Positions 32,906-41,924 of a DNA stretch of 55,652 nt are shown here, in pieces; position 1 is the first letter of the stretch; every line of letters starts with the position of its first letter. The notes beneath the pieces are model-generated. The model ran no database searches. It saw only the letters and a program-made list of their open reading frames with translations, and was not told where the DNA came from. Origin of the DNA: an uncultured bacterium (GTDB lineage Bacteria > Verrucomicrobiota > Kiritimatiellia > RFP12 > UBA1067); assembly GCA_902779865.1 (NCBI GenBank), contig CACZDG010000015.1, positions 1 to 55,652 on the forward strand, in the 5' to 3' direction. The position numbers and the translations under genes are program-made.

Positions 32906-35900
32906 ATGAGGATGAGAAAAAGTGTTGTTTTGATGGCGATGGCATTCTCCGCGATGTTCGGTCATGCCGGCGATTCCGCGCCATTCGTGCTGGACAATGC
33001 CACGTCGCCGTCCGGCGAGTCGGTAGTTCTGCCGTGGAACGCCGAATGGATTGGCGGGAACGCCAATGCAACGGTGGTCATCACTGACAACGGAACTGAA
33101 GTTAAACGCGCCACCGGCATTGGTGAATTTACACTGAATATCTCATGCGGGAGTGGAAATCACCAGCTTGAATATTCGACTTTCATAGGAGGCATCAAGC
33201 AAGGTGAGACCTACACGGCCGAAGTCGAACTGACACATATCGCGGTCGAAACGAAAGTGGCAAAGGCGGCAACTTGTACGGAAGCTGGCTGGACGCACGA
33301 AGTGAAATGTAGTAGGTGTAACGTAGTATTGGCGAATTCAACGACGATTTCTGCGCTGGGGCATGTTGAGGTTGAGACTAAGGCGGCTAAGGCGGCGACA
33401 TGCACTGAAGACGGTTGGACGCACGAGGTGAAGTGTAGTAGGTGTAATGTGGTACTTGAGTCGTCAACGGTATTGCCTAATCTTGGTGGTGGTGGTCATG
33501 TGTCAGTCGAGACGAAGGCGGCGAGGGCTGCGACATGTACGGAAGACGGCTGGACGCACGAGGTTAAATGTGACCGCTGCAATGTCGTGCTGGAGGCATC
33601 TACGACGATCCCGGCACTCGGACATGTGCGGCATACAACCATTACTGCCATCGAGCCGACATGTACGACTGACGGACGGACGGCGGAGGTCGTGTGTACG
33701 CGATGCAACGCGACGTTGGAGGTGTCGTCGGTAGTTTCAGCGCTAGGCCATGTACGACAAACGACCATTTCTGCCATTGAACCAACCTGTACGACTGACG
33801 GACGGACGGCGGAGGTTGTGTGTTCGCGGTGTGGCATTACGCTTGAGACGAGCGAAGTTTTGCCTTCGTTTGGTGGGCATTCCGGGGCAATCACCAAATC
33901 TGCCGTTGAGCCGACGAGCAGCACGGCGGGAAAGACGGCGGAGATAACGTGTACGCGGTGCGGTACGGTGTTGCAGGCACAGACGGTCATCCCAGCGCTT
34001 GGTTACATCCGCAATGTGATGGCGCGGCAGCTCTGGCCGCACAAGAAGGTGGAGGTGTGCTACGAAGTGGCTGAGGATATCGGAGAGGTCGCGGCGGGGA
34101 CGACTCTACCAACGATCACATGCAAGTACAGCAGCACGACAATGACGGCAAACTCGTCTTACATTTACGGCGACACGGCGTGTAAACCGGGTAACCATCG
34201 TATTGTATGGGATTTTGAAGGCCAGTCGATCTCGATAAATCAATCTAGCGTGGCCTTTATCGTCGGCTACTCGTCGGTTAGCGGTGTTTCGAGCGCGGTG
34301 GCTGTCAATACGTCGAGTTCGGTTGCCAATGGCATGAACGTTGCCGGAACGGTCGAGCTTGGCTATTCGTCGTTTGCGGATTGTGAGGTGAGGGTTGATA
34401 TCGATGGAGTAGCGGTGTTGTCGTCCACAAACTCGGGCGTGTTCGCGTGGCAGCCGAGGACGACGGGGACGCATACGCTGAAGCACGTGTCGGGCAATTA
34501 CACTTGGACTCGTACTGTGAACGTGACGAGCCTAGCCTACGACACTCCGCCAGCACCTAACCCGCCTACGGCGGCGGATGCGAATATTGCGCTGGGTTCG
34601 ACGTCAAAGGCATTTGATACGCCGTCCGCCGGCAGCGGTTCCATCACGACCTCTGGCAGCGGCAAATGGACGGCGACTGTATCGGATAGCTGGATTACCA
34701 TACCGTCGGCGTTGGCAAGCCGCAACGCGGGGTTGCCTGTCGTGTATCAAGTGGCAGCCAATGCCGGGGTGGAGGAGCGCACTGGGTATATCTATGTGAG
34801 CGGGCACGTTTTCACCATCACGCAGGCGGGCGTTGGCGCGGCGCTTGATAGCTACTCAGCAGACTTTGAGATGGAAGGGGGCAATGGTTCGTTTACCGTT
34901 ATGGCAGATGCGCAGACGAGCTGGAAGGTGAGGAGCAACGCTGATTGGATATCGGTTTCCGTTGAGGGAACAGGGAACGGGGAATGGGGAACGGTTGGCG
35001 TTGGCGAGCAACGGGTGATTTATAACGTTGCGCCGTTCAACGAGGTGTCGTCGCGGAGCGGCACGATCACGGCGGCGGGCTGTACCTTCACGGTGAACCA
35101 GACGGGACGGAAGATGAAGTTGGTGGTGGCGGAGCCAGGGGGGACGGCTGGCTCGGAGAGCCAGCCCTACCATGTGGAGCGGGATTACTTGAGCCATGTG
35201 ATCAGTGTCACGGTGAATGCGCTGGCGTCAACGCAATGGGATATCGAACTTGACGGCACGTGGATTTCCGTTGTTGATGGCGGGACAGGGCACGGCAGCG
35301 GGAGCGTTGCGATTGGCATCAACGAGAATCCGAGCTGGCTTGCTAGAAGCGGAACGGTCCGTATCGGCACTGAAACGCTGACGATCCATCAGACGGAGCG
35401 TCCTTCTGCGGCACTCGAATTCGACATCAGCCCCGAGAACACGACGGCGTCGGTGAAGGGCGCTAATGCGCTCATCTCCGTGACTGCCACGCCCGACCTC
35501 CCGTGGACGGCGCAGAGCCAGGCGAACTGGCTCACCATCATGCCCGCATTCCAAAGTGGTGCTGGCGCCGGCAACGTAATTTACGCGGCCTCTCCCAATC
35601 CGACTATGGCAAGCCGAAGCGGATCGATAGTTGTCCAGTGCGCCGATGGGAACATCGGTGCGGCCACCCACACGGTTTCGCAGCCTGCCGCGACGGCGAT
35701 GATTTCGGCATCCAGCCACACGTTCAACGCGGCCGGGGAGTCGTTCGGCGTGGAAGTGACAACCGACGACATCGTGAACTGGACGGTCATGGAAAACATC
35801 GGCTGGATTTCCATCGTCGGTTCCACCAGCCGGATCGGCCCTGGAACTGTCACGCTTGCCGCGTCCGAGAACCTCACGGTCAATTCCCGCGAGGCGAGCG

Positions 35901-37630
35901 TTACAATCGCCGGCCATCCGTTTGCCGTCTTGCAGAAGGGTCGCACGGTTGAGGTGGAATACGAATCGCGCGTGTTCGGCACGGCGTCCGACTACGCGAC
36001 CCTCGACGTGCATCCGGATGGCAATGTGCAGTGGGTTGCGGTTTCCTCCGATCCTTCGTGGTTGACAATCTGGGGTGATGATGGATGTGACTATGATGAC
36101 TACGGCAATGTGATCGCCACAGGCGACCACACTATCGAATACATTGTTACCGACTACGTCGGCGACGGCACCCCGCGTACGGGCACGATCACAATCGGCG
36201 ACAAGACGGTTTACATCACCCAGCGTCCGTACGACCTCTCGATCAACCCGTCCGCGGCAACGGTTTCCGGTAATGCGGGTGCGGGCTCTGTTGGCGTGCC
36301 GGCTTCGGTCGGACAGGTCTGGGACGCCATCGCCACCGAGCCGTGGATCGTGATCGAAAGCGGCTACGATTCCGGCACCGGCAGCGGTACGGTGCGCTAC
36401 ACCTACTTTGACAACGACACTGGCGAGACGCGCACGGGCAAGATCATCATCGCCGGCGAGGCATACACCATCACCCAGGCCGCCCGTCAGATGGTGTCGA
36501 TAGGCGTCACGACGAGAGTCGTGACGGGGAACGGGGAACTGGGAACGGGGAACGGCGGCGTCGTGAGCGGCGCGGGCACATACGACCGTGGAACAAGCAT
36601 CACGCTCACAGCAGTCGCCAACGACGGCTATTCGTTTGTGAACTGGCTGTTGCCCGATGGCTCTGTCCTGTCCGGTGGCACTCTTTCCACAGTTGCCGAT
36701 GTCGATAAAGAAATCATCGCCAACTTCCGCCGCATCCCCGTGTACAGCGTCAACGGGGAGGGCGTGCGCGAGGGAATGAGCAAAACCTTCACCGCGCCCG
36801 CCGACGTGATCGACGAGGTCGGCACGCGGAAGCTCATCTGCCGTGGCACGAGCCGCTATCCAGAGAAGGGCACGAGCTTCACGCTCGTAGTGACCGAGGA
36901 TATAGATTTCGAATGGGATCTCTGGACGACCAACTACCTTGTGACCGTGGAGCAGTCCGCTGGTGGCACGATCCTTTCGGGAGGGTCGCGCCCCGTCGCG
37001 ACCGGCATTTGGGTTGCGGCCGGCACCGCCATCGACCTCACCGCAGTGCCAGAGAGCGGCAAAGCCTTCTTCAGGTGGACCGGGGATGCCGCTGACGAAC
37101 TGAATGCGGCGCGCTCGGCGAGCGCGCCCTACCAGGCTTCGCTCTCAATAAACGCCCCTGTGGCAATAGGTGCCGTCTTCGGCACGTTCAACGACACGTT
37201 GGCTACGGCACTTGACGCGCCGACGCTCGCATTCACCACGGGCGGCGACGCCGCGTGGCTACCCGTGATCGACGCAACCGCTCAGACCGGCTACACATCC
37301 GCCCGCAGCGGCACAATTGGCGCGGAATCGGAGACGTGGCTCGATACGACGCTTGAAGGCTCGGGCACGCTCACGTTCCGTTGGCGCGTAGATTGCGAAA
37401 AGGACGACGGCGGCGGCGCCACATGGGATCGCCTTGCGGTGTTCACGAACGGCGTGGAGTCCGTCCGCATCGACGGCAAGACGGACTGGCAGACGGTCGA
37501 GCTGCCCATCAACGGCAAGACGACCATCCGCTGGTCGTTCTACCGCGACGATTGGGACGAACCTGGCCAGACGTTCGAAAACGCAGCCTGGGTTGACGGT
37601 GTGATTTTTACAGCGAAGGAGGGAGAATAA
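32906..37630 (+). CDS. giant exported protein: Cys-pair repeats plus BACON chassis
   Basis: 1574 residues from ATG 32906 (TTGGAGGT five bases upstream). Signal peptide RKSVVLMAMAFSAMFGHAG. Residues about 110-367 hold six tandem units of about 43 residues (AATCTEDGWTHEVKCSRCNV then VIPALGH). Five have one Cys plus a CxxC and the sixth has lost the first Cys; such units are familiar from Firmicutes surface proteins. Two Ig-like domains lead to the APNPP linker near residue 549, then seven BACON-type modules (about 550-1195), InlB-like repeats and a terminal WRVDCE/WVDG jelly-roll-like domain. It lacks the C-terminal domain of its two paralogues. At least four interspersed repeats are inserted in frame (34966, 35141, 36525, 37106). 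Confidence 0.85.
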   Translation: MRMRKSVVLMAMAFSAMFGHAGDSAPFVLDNATSPSGESVVLPWNAEWIGGNANATVVITDNGTEVKRATGIGEFTLNISCGSGNHQLEYSTFIGGIKQGETYTAEVELTHIAVETKVAKAATCTEAGWTHEVKCSRCNVVLANSTTISALGHVEVETKAAKAATCTEDGWTHEVKCSRCNVVLESSTVLPNLGGGGHVSVETKAARAATCTEDGWTHEVKCDRCNVVLEASTTIPALGHVRHTTITAIEPTCTTDGRTAEVVCTRCNATLEVSSVVSALGHVRQTTISAIEPTCTTDGRTAEVVCSRCGITLETSEVLPSFGGHSGAITKSAVEPTSSTAGKTAEITCTRCGTVLQAQTVIPALGYIRNVMARQLWPHKKVEVCYEVAEDIGEVAAGTTLPTITCKYSSTTMTANSSYIYGDTACKPGNHRIVWDFEGQSISINQSSVAFIVGYSSVSGVSSAVAVNTSSSVANGMNVAGTVELGYSSFADCEVRVDIDGVAVLSSTNSGVFAWQPRTTGTHTLKHVSGNYTWTRTVNVTSLAYDTPPAPNPPTAADANIALGSTSKAFDTPSAGSGSITTSGSGKWTATVSDSWITIPSALASRNAGLPVVYQVAANAGVEERTGYIYVSGHVFTITQAGVGAALDSYSADFEMEGGNGSFTVMADAQTSWKVRSNADWISVSVEGTGNGEWGTVGVGEQRVIYNVAPFNEVSSRSGTITAAGCTFTVNQTGRKMKLVVAEPGGTAGSESQPYHVERDYLSHVISVTVNALASTQWDIELDGTWISVVDGGTGHGSGSVAIGINENPSWLARSGTVRIGTETLTIHQTERPSAALEFDISPENTTASVKGANALISVTATPDLPWTAQSQANWLTIMPAFQSGAGAGNVIYAASPNPTMASRSGSIVVQCADGNIGAATHTVSQPAATAMISASSHTFNAAGESFGVEVTTDDIVNWTVMENIGWISIVGSTSRIGPGTVTLAASENLTVNSREASVTIAGHPFAVLQKGRTVEVEYESRVFGTASDYATLDVHPDGNVQWVAVSSDPSWLTIWGDDGCDYDDYGNVIATGDHTIEYIVTDYVGDGTPRTGTITIGDKTVYITQRPYDLSINPSAATVSGNAGAGSVGVPASVGQVWDAIATEPWIVIESGYDSGTGSGTVRYTYFDNDTGETRTGKIIIAGEAYTITQAARQMVSIGVTTRVVTGNGELGTGNGGVVSGAGTYDRGTSITLTAVANDGYSFVNWLLPDGSVLSGGTLSTVADVDKEIIANFRRIPVYSVNGEGVREGMSKTFTAPADVIDEVGTRKLICRGTSRYPEKGTSFTLVVTEDIDFEWDLWTTNYLVTVEQSAGGTILSGGSRPVATGIWVAAGTAIDLTAVPESGKAFFRWTGDAADELNAARSASAPYQASLSINAPVAIGAVFGTFNDTLATALDAPTLAFTTGGDAAWLPVIDATAQTGYTSARSGTIGAESETWLDTTLEGSGTLTFRWRVDCEKDDGGGATWDRLAVFTNGVESVRIDGKTDWQTVELPINGKTTIRWSFYRDDWDEPGQTFENAAWVDGVIFTAKEGE
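34966..34994. repeat. GGGAACGGGGAA repeat inserted in frame
   Basis: A run of GGGAACGGGGAATGGGGAAC type encodes GTGNGEWGTVG inside the second BACON module. The corresponding position in the two paralogues lacks it. Confidence 0.6.
35141..35172. repeat. GGCTGGCTCGGAGAGCCAGCCCTACCA palindrome inserted in frame
   Basis: The palindrome plus CCCTACCA adds about 13 residues (PGGTAGSESQPYH) before ERDYLSH. The paralogue at 22826 reads LSEYALERDYLTH directly at this point. Confidence 0.7.
36525..36555. repeat. second GGGAACGGGGAA repeat inserted in frame
   Basis: Encodes VTGNGELGTGNGG in the divergent bacterial repeat, where the paralogues read AQVYGHGHVDGAG and AGVEGHGGHVSGG. A length expansion from the repeat is evident. 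Confidence 0.6.
37106..37134. repeat. GCGCGCTCGGCGAGCGCGCCCTACCA palindrome inserted in frame
   Basis: Nearly the same element as 14704-14732. Here it encodes AARSASAPYQA within an InlB-like repeat. Confidence 0.7.
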
Positions 37631-37631
37631 A

Positions 37632-40600
37632 ATGAAAACCATAAAAGCAATCTCCGCATCTCTGCGACTCTGCGTCTCTGCGTTAAAAATCTCACTCGCA
37701 ATGGCGGCAAGTGCGCCTTTCCTATCGCTTGCTGCGCCGAACCCGCCGACGTCGCAGGACCCGATGATCGCCATCACGCCGGTGAACCGTTCGATGGAGC
37801 AGAACGGCGGCACGGCGGCGATCAACACGTCCGGCAGTGGCACGTGGAGAGCGTCGGTCTCCGACAACTGGATACTGCTTACGAGCTCAAGCGGTACGGC
37901 GGGTTATCCCGTAGGCTACACCGTGAGCGCGAACAACGGCGTTGAGACGCGTATCGGTTATGTGTATGTGAGCGGATACGTCCACACGATTACGCAAGCC
38001 GGACTCGGAGCGACGTTGGGAAGCTATTCCGCAGATTTTGAGACTGCTGGCGGCACTGGGAGCGTGACGGTAAACGCGCCGTCCGGCAAGACGTGGCACG
38101 CGAAGAGCAACGTTGATTGGATTACCGTATCGACGACATCCGGAACTGGAACGCGATCGCTCAATTTCACCGTGGCCAGGTACGACGAGGTTTCCACCCG
38201 TAGCGGCACGCTGACGATTGCCGACAACACGTTTACGGTCAATCAGGCGGGGCGCAGGATGCAGCTCACGTCGTACAGCGCGACCTCGGACTACTTCGCC
38301 GAGACGATCAAGATTCGCGTCAACGCGCTCGCCATCACGGAGTGGAGCGTAAGCGTCAATGCGGACTGGATGACTATCTCCGATGCTGGAAACGGCAGGG
38401 GTGGCGACGAGGTGAAGGTGTCGCTTGCCGAGAACCCGAGCTACAACGAGCGCAACGGCGTGGTGACGATAGGCACTGAGCAATTCGCGGTGAGGCAACT
38501 TGGACGCACGGCGCTAGTATTCAAGATCAATCCGACCGAGGTTCCGACGTTTGGCGCCGATGGGACGAGCGGCGAGAGAATTACGGTAACGGCCACGCCA
38601 GACCTTGGGTGGACGGCGTCAAGTTCGGCGGACTGGATAGAGCTATACTCCGGCTACGCATCAGGTTCCGGCAACGGAAACGTGGTGTACAAGGTAAAGC
38701 CCAATCCGACGCTCTATCCGCGTTCAGGAACAATCACGGTCACGGCGGCGGACAGCGCGGTGGCGGTGAAGCGGCTGGAAATCAGCCAGGAGGCCGCCGT
38801 GGCGTCGCTTACGGTTGACGAGTATGAATTCGAGGCGGCGGGCGAATCGCTGACAATAGGGGTCAACACGGGGAGCATTGTCGGGTGGAACGTCATCAAT
38901 TCGCTTGAATGGCTGTCTGTATCGGGATTGTCGATGGTGGGGCCGGCGAACATCACGCTTACTGCGTCCGCCAATACTTCCGTTCAGCCCAGAAGCGGCA
39001 CGATACGCATAGCCGACCACGATTTCCGCGTCAGCCAGAAAGGACGCGGCGTTTCGGTGAGCTACGACGAGACGAAGATATTCGACACCGACGGCAAGAC
39101 GACGGGCGAGAACGTGGACAACGTAATCGCCGTCACGGCGGACGCGGATGTGGAATGGACGGCTGTGGCGTCCGATCCTACGTGGATCATCATCTACGAG
39201 GGCATGTCTGGCAGGGGCAATGGAACCGTGAAGTACATCGTCGCACCGTATGTCGGGTCAGGCGAACTCCGGACGGGTATGATCACGATCGGCTCGGAGA
39301 TTGTGTATGTGACGCAGCGTCCGTACGAGCTTTCCATCGAACCGAACGGGCAGTGGGTGGACGGCAATTCCGGTGCGGGCGAAATTCAGGTGGCGCTTGA
39401 CATCGACGGCGTATGGAACGCCATCGCCACGGAGCCGTGGATCATACTCGACAAGAAATACAACGCCGGAACGGGAAGCGGCAAGGTCCTCTTTGCCTAC
39501 ACCGACAACAACACGGGCAAGGAGCGTACAGGCAAGATTGTGATCGCCGGCGAAATCTACACGCTCACGCAGGCGGCGCGGCAGATCATCGCAATCGGCG
39601 CGGGCGTGGAAGGGCACGGCGGCCATGTGAGCGGCGGCGGTTCATATAATCTTGGTTCCGAGGTCACGCTTGAGGCTACGGCTGACGACGGGTATGCGTT
39701 CAGTCATTGGATTCTACCGGGCGGTGGAACGGACGCGACAAGTGCGTCCCTCGCCGTGACGGCGACGTCGTCGGCGGAATACAATGCGGTATTCACGTCG
39801 GTTCCTCCACAGCTTGCTATTGCGGCAACGTCGCTGAGAGGCGTTAGGCTAGAATGGGCGAACCTTGCCTGGGCTACGCGGTACGACGTGTGGCGCGGCA
39901 CGTCTTCCGACAGGGGGCAGGCGAGCAAGATTACCACGCTCACCAACGACGGGGTCTGCGAATATCTGGACGCATCTGGGGTAGAAAACCAGAGCTACTG
40001 GTATTGGGTCGAGGCGGTCGGCGTGGAAGATGACGTGTGGAGCAACGGCGTTCAGGGACGGCGCGAGAAGAAGACTTTCTCGATAACGTACACCAACCTT
40101 CGCGGAACGACGCATTCCAATCCGGCAACCTACCGCGAGGGGGGCACGGTCACGTTCTCCGCTCCGTCGTCGCGCAGGGGCTATACGTTTGCGGGCTGGT
40201 CGCCGAGCCAGATTACAGCCGACACCTCTGGCGACGTTACGATCCGTGCCGTCTGGATACAGAACGAGTATTCGGTGCGTTTTGACCTGAACGGGGCAGA
40301 TGGCGCGATGGCGGACGAGCGTTACACATACGGTCTTTGGAAGTATCTCACGCCGACCAATTTCACGCGCACGGGTTACGTGTTCGCGGGATGGTCCGAT
40401 ACGGCGGATGCGACAAGCGCGTCCCTCCCGCTGTATGCCGATGCCGAATCTCTCAAGAACCTCACGACCGAGTTGAACGGAGTTGTCACGCTCTATGCCG
40501 TGTGGAACGCGCTTCTGGGCGTGGAGAACGATCCGTATGCCGTGGTGTCTGGGAACGACAGTGAGGGATTTGTCATCAAGCCGTCGAATGGAATGTCGGA

Positions 40601-41036
40601 AGTCGTGGTCATCATGCCAGCCGGTTTTGATCCGTCGAAGGTGACGATTGAGGTTGCTCCGGAAGTGGCTTCGCTCGTTTCGCACGGTGCAACGATTAAG
40701 GTGATGAAGGGCGTCCATGACATAACCGCCTATCTCAACATCCCCAGCGCGGGAGGGACACAATTCATTGCCTCCGCCACCGTCAAGCAGGAAGTCGCAA
40801 ACGAAGCGCTCGATCCGACAAAGGGTGCGTCGTTCAAGGTAGTTGGCAATACGCCGACTCTGACCACTTCCGCCACGAAGCCCGGCCTCACCTACACGCT
40901 CCGCGAGGGTGCGACGCTCAAGACTATGTCCGACGGCGCCACCAAGCAGGGCGACGGCCAACCTTGGACGCCGACGATTACCGTCAAGGGCGGAAAATCA
41001 GGTTTTTATACCATTAAAGTGGATAAGCCGCTTTGA
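37632..41036 (+). CDS. exported BACON-chassis protein without an N-terminal head
   Basis: 1134 residues; AAGGAGGGAGAATAAA precedes ATG, one base after the previous stop. The signal peptide (KTIKAISASLRLCVSALKIS then LAMAASAPFLSLA) is encoded by an interspersed CTGCGTCTCTGCG repeat (37651-37693). The mature protein begins at the same APNPP linker that precedes the BACON region in both paralogues, then seven BACON-type modules (35-650), a bacterial repeat (653-720), FN3-like domain (ATSLRGVRLEWANLAWATRY), InlB-like repeats (816-960) and the C-terminal domain (960-1134; PGLTYTLREGATLKTMSDGA, GFYTIKV). Likely co-transcribed with the preceding gene. Surface glycan binding is inferred from BACON. 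Confidence 0.85.
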   Translation: MKTIKAISASLRLCVSALKISLAMAASAPFLSLAAPNPPTSQDPMIAITPVNRSMEQNGGTAAINTSGSGTWRASVSDNWILLTSSSGTAGYPVGYTVSANNGVETRIGYVYVSGYVHTITQAGLGATLGSYSADFETAGGTGSVTVNAPSGKTWHAKSNVDWITVSTTSGTGTRSLNFTVARYDEVSTRSGTLTIADNTFTVNQAGRRMQLTSYSATSDYFAETIKIRVNALAITEWSVSVNADWMTISDAGNGRGGDEVKVSLAENPSYNERNGVVTIGTEQFAVRQLGRTALVFKINPTEVPTFGADGTSGERITVTATPDLGWTASSSADWIELYSGYASGSGNGNVVYKVKPNPTLYPRSGTITVTAADSAVAVKRLEISQEAAVASLTVDEYEFEAAGESLTIGVNTGSIVGWNVINSLEWLSVSGLSMVGPANITLTASANTSVQPRSGTIRIADHDFRVSQKGRGVSVSYDETKIFDTDGKTTGENVDNVIAVTADADVEWTAVASDPTWIIIYEGMSGRGNGTVKYIVAPYVGSGELRTGMITIGSEIVYVTQRPYELSIEPNGQWVDGNSGAGEIQVALDIDGVWNAIATEPWIILDKKYNAGTGSGKVLFAYTDNNTGKERTGKIVIAGEIYTLTQAARQIIAIGAGVEGHGGHVSGGGSYNLGSEVTLEATADDGYAFSHWILPGGGTDATSASLAVTATSSAEYNAVFTSVPPQLAIAATSLRGVRLEWANLAWATRYDVWRGTSSDRGQASKITTLTNDGVCEYLDASGVENQSYWYWVEAVGVEDDVWSNGVQGRREKKTFSITYTNLRGTTHSNPATYREGGTVTFSAPSSRRGYTFAGWSPSQITADTSGDVTIRAVWIQNEYSVRFDLNGADGAMADERYTYGLWKYLTPTNFTRTGYVFAGWSDTADATSASLPLYADAESLKNLTTELNGVVTLYAVWNALLGVENDPYAVVSGNDSEGFVIKPSNGMSEVVVIMPAGFDPSKVTIEVAPEVASLVSHGATIKVMKGVHDITAYLNIPSAGGTQFIASATVKQEVANEALDPTKGASFKVVGNTPTLTTSATKPGLTYTLREGATLKTMSDGATKQGDGQPWTPTITVKGGKSGFYTIKVDKPL
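37651..37693. repeat. CTCTGCGACTCTGCGTCTCTGCG repeat encoding a signal peptide
   Basis: The reverse complement reads as the AACGCAGAGACGCAGAG type of intergenic repeat. It encodes ISASLRLCVSALKIS, the hydrophobic part of the export signal of the 37632 gene. A degraded relative may lie near 21005-21090. Confidence 0.6.
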
Positions 41037-41152
41037 AACAGTCACGAAGACATGCGATGATGCGGGCCATGGTCCGCTAGAGAACCCAGTTCGTCCTTGA
41101 CGACGTGACGTAGCCGGCTTTTACGCCGAAATCGTATCTCTTATTTCGTCCG

Positions 41153-41914
41153 CTAACGCTTTGACGGATGGACGTAGTTGGCGTCGAGAGGGACGTCGTC
41201 GTTCGTGAGCTTCTGTTTCTTGAAGCGACGGTAGCTTTCGGTTACGTCATCGGCGGGGACGTTTGAAGGACCGCGCGGCGCTCCCCACGTGCGCCAGAAC
41301 CATGTGCCCTTGGGTGTGGCGCGAGATGCGTAGATGCGCTTGGACGGGTCTTTCGCGTCCGCCTCCGCGGCGAACGGGGCGAACCAGCCGCCGTCGATTG
41401 CTGGCGGGTTTCCGTCGCTGCAGAAGTGCCAGCCGTCATCCCAGTACTCGGGCCAGGAGTGGTTGCCGGGAATTGTGGTCCAGTTGCATCCGGCGAGGCG
41501 AGCGGGGATTCCAACGCTGCGGTATGCGCAGACCTGGAGAATCGTAAGTCCGGTGCAACTCGCCATGTGGATGCGCATGGAGTGGAAGGGGGACTGGTTC
41601 GCCTTGTCGCGTTTCGTGGAGTAGTGGACGTCGAGCAGGTCCCAGATGGCGGCGTTGATTTTCTTCACTGCCTCTGTGGGCGTGCGTGATCCGCGCACTA
41701 CTGGCGTGAATATCTTCGTGAAGAGCGGACGCCAGTCGTCCGCCTCTTCGTCGATGACGCGGTCGGGAATGATGTACTCCGTACGGAGTTCTTCCGTTAT
41801 CTTTTCGCGCCACGGCGCGTCCACGGGGGCGTCGTCCTGTTTGATGAGCGTGCAGCCAGCGGTGCAGACCGTGGCGACTAGAAGGGCGTATGTCAGTTTT
41901 TTCATTTCAAACAC
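41153..41914 (-). CDS. transglutaminase-like lipoprotein
   Basis: Up to 253 residues. GTG 41914 has GGA five bases upstream; ATG 41905 (KKLTYALLVA...) is the alternative start. Lipobox VCTAGC gives an acylated Cys. The transglutaminase-like fold is shown by a Cys in MASCTGLTILQVCAYRSVGI, His in GNHSWPEYWDD, and Asp in SDGNPPAIDGG, forming the usual Cys-His-Asp triad; GIPARLAG is the strand typical of the family. Probable periplasmic or outer-membrane enzyme, a peptidase- or amidase-like activity rather than cross-linking. It ends just after the BACON gene cluster, transcribed toward it. Confidence 0.82.
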   Translation of the reverse strand: MFEMKKLTYALLVATVCTAGCTLIKQDDAPVDAPWREKITEELRTEYIIPDRVIDEEADDWRPLFTKIFTPVVRGSRTPTEAVKKINAAIWDLLDVHYSTKRDKANQSPFHSMRIHMASCTGLTILQVCAYRSVGIPARLAGCNWTTIPGNHSWPEYWDDGWHFCSDGNPPAIDGGWFAPFAAEADAKDPSKRIYASRATPKGTWFWRTWGAPRGPSNVPADDVTESYRRFKKQKLTNDDVPLDANYVHPSKR

Positions 41915-41924
41915 TTCTGTCCTT

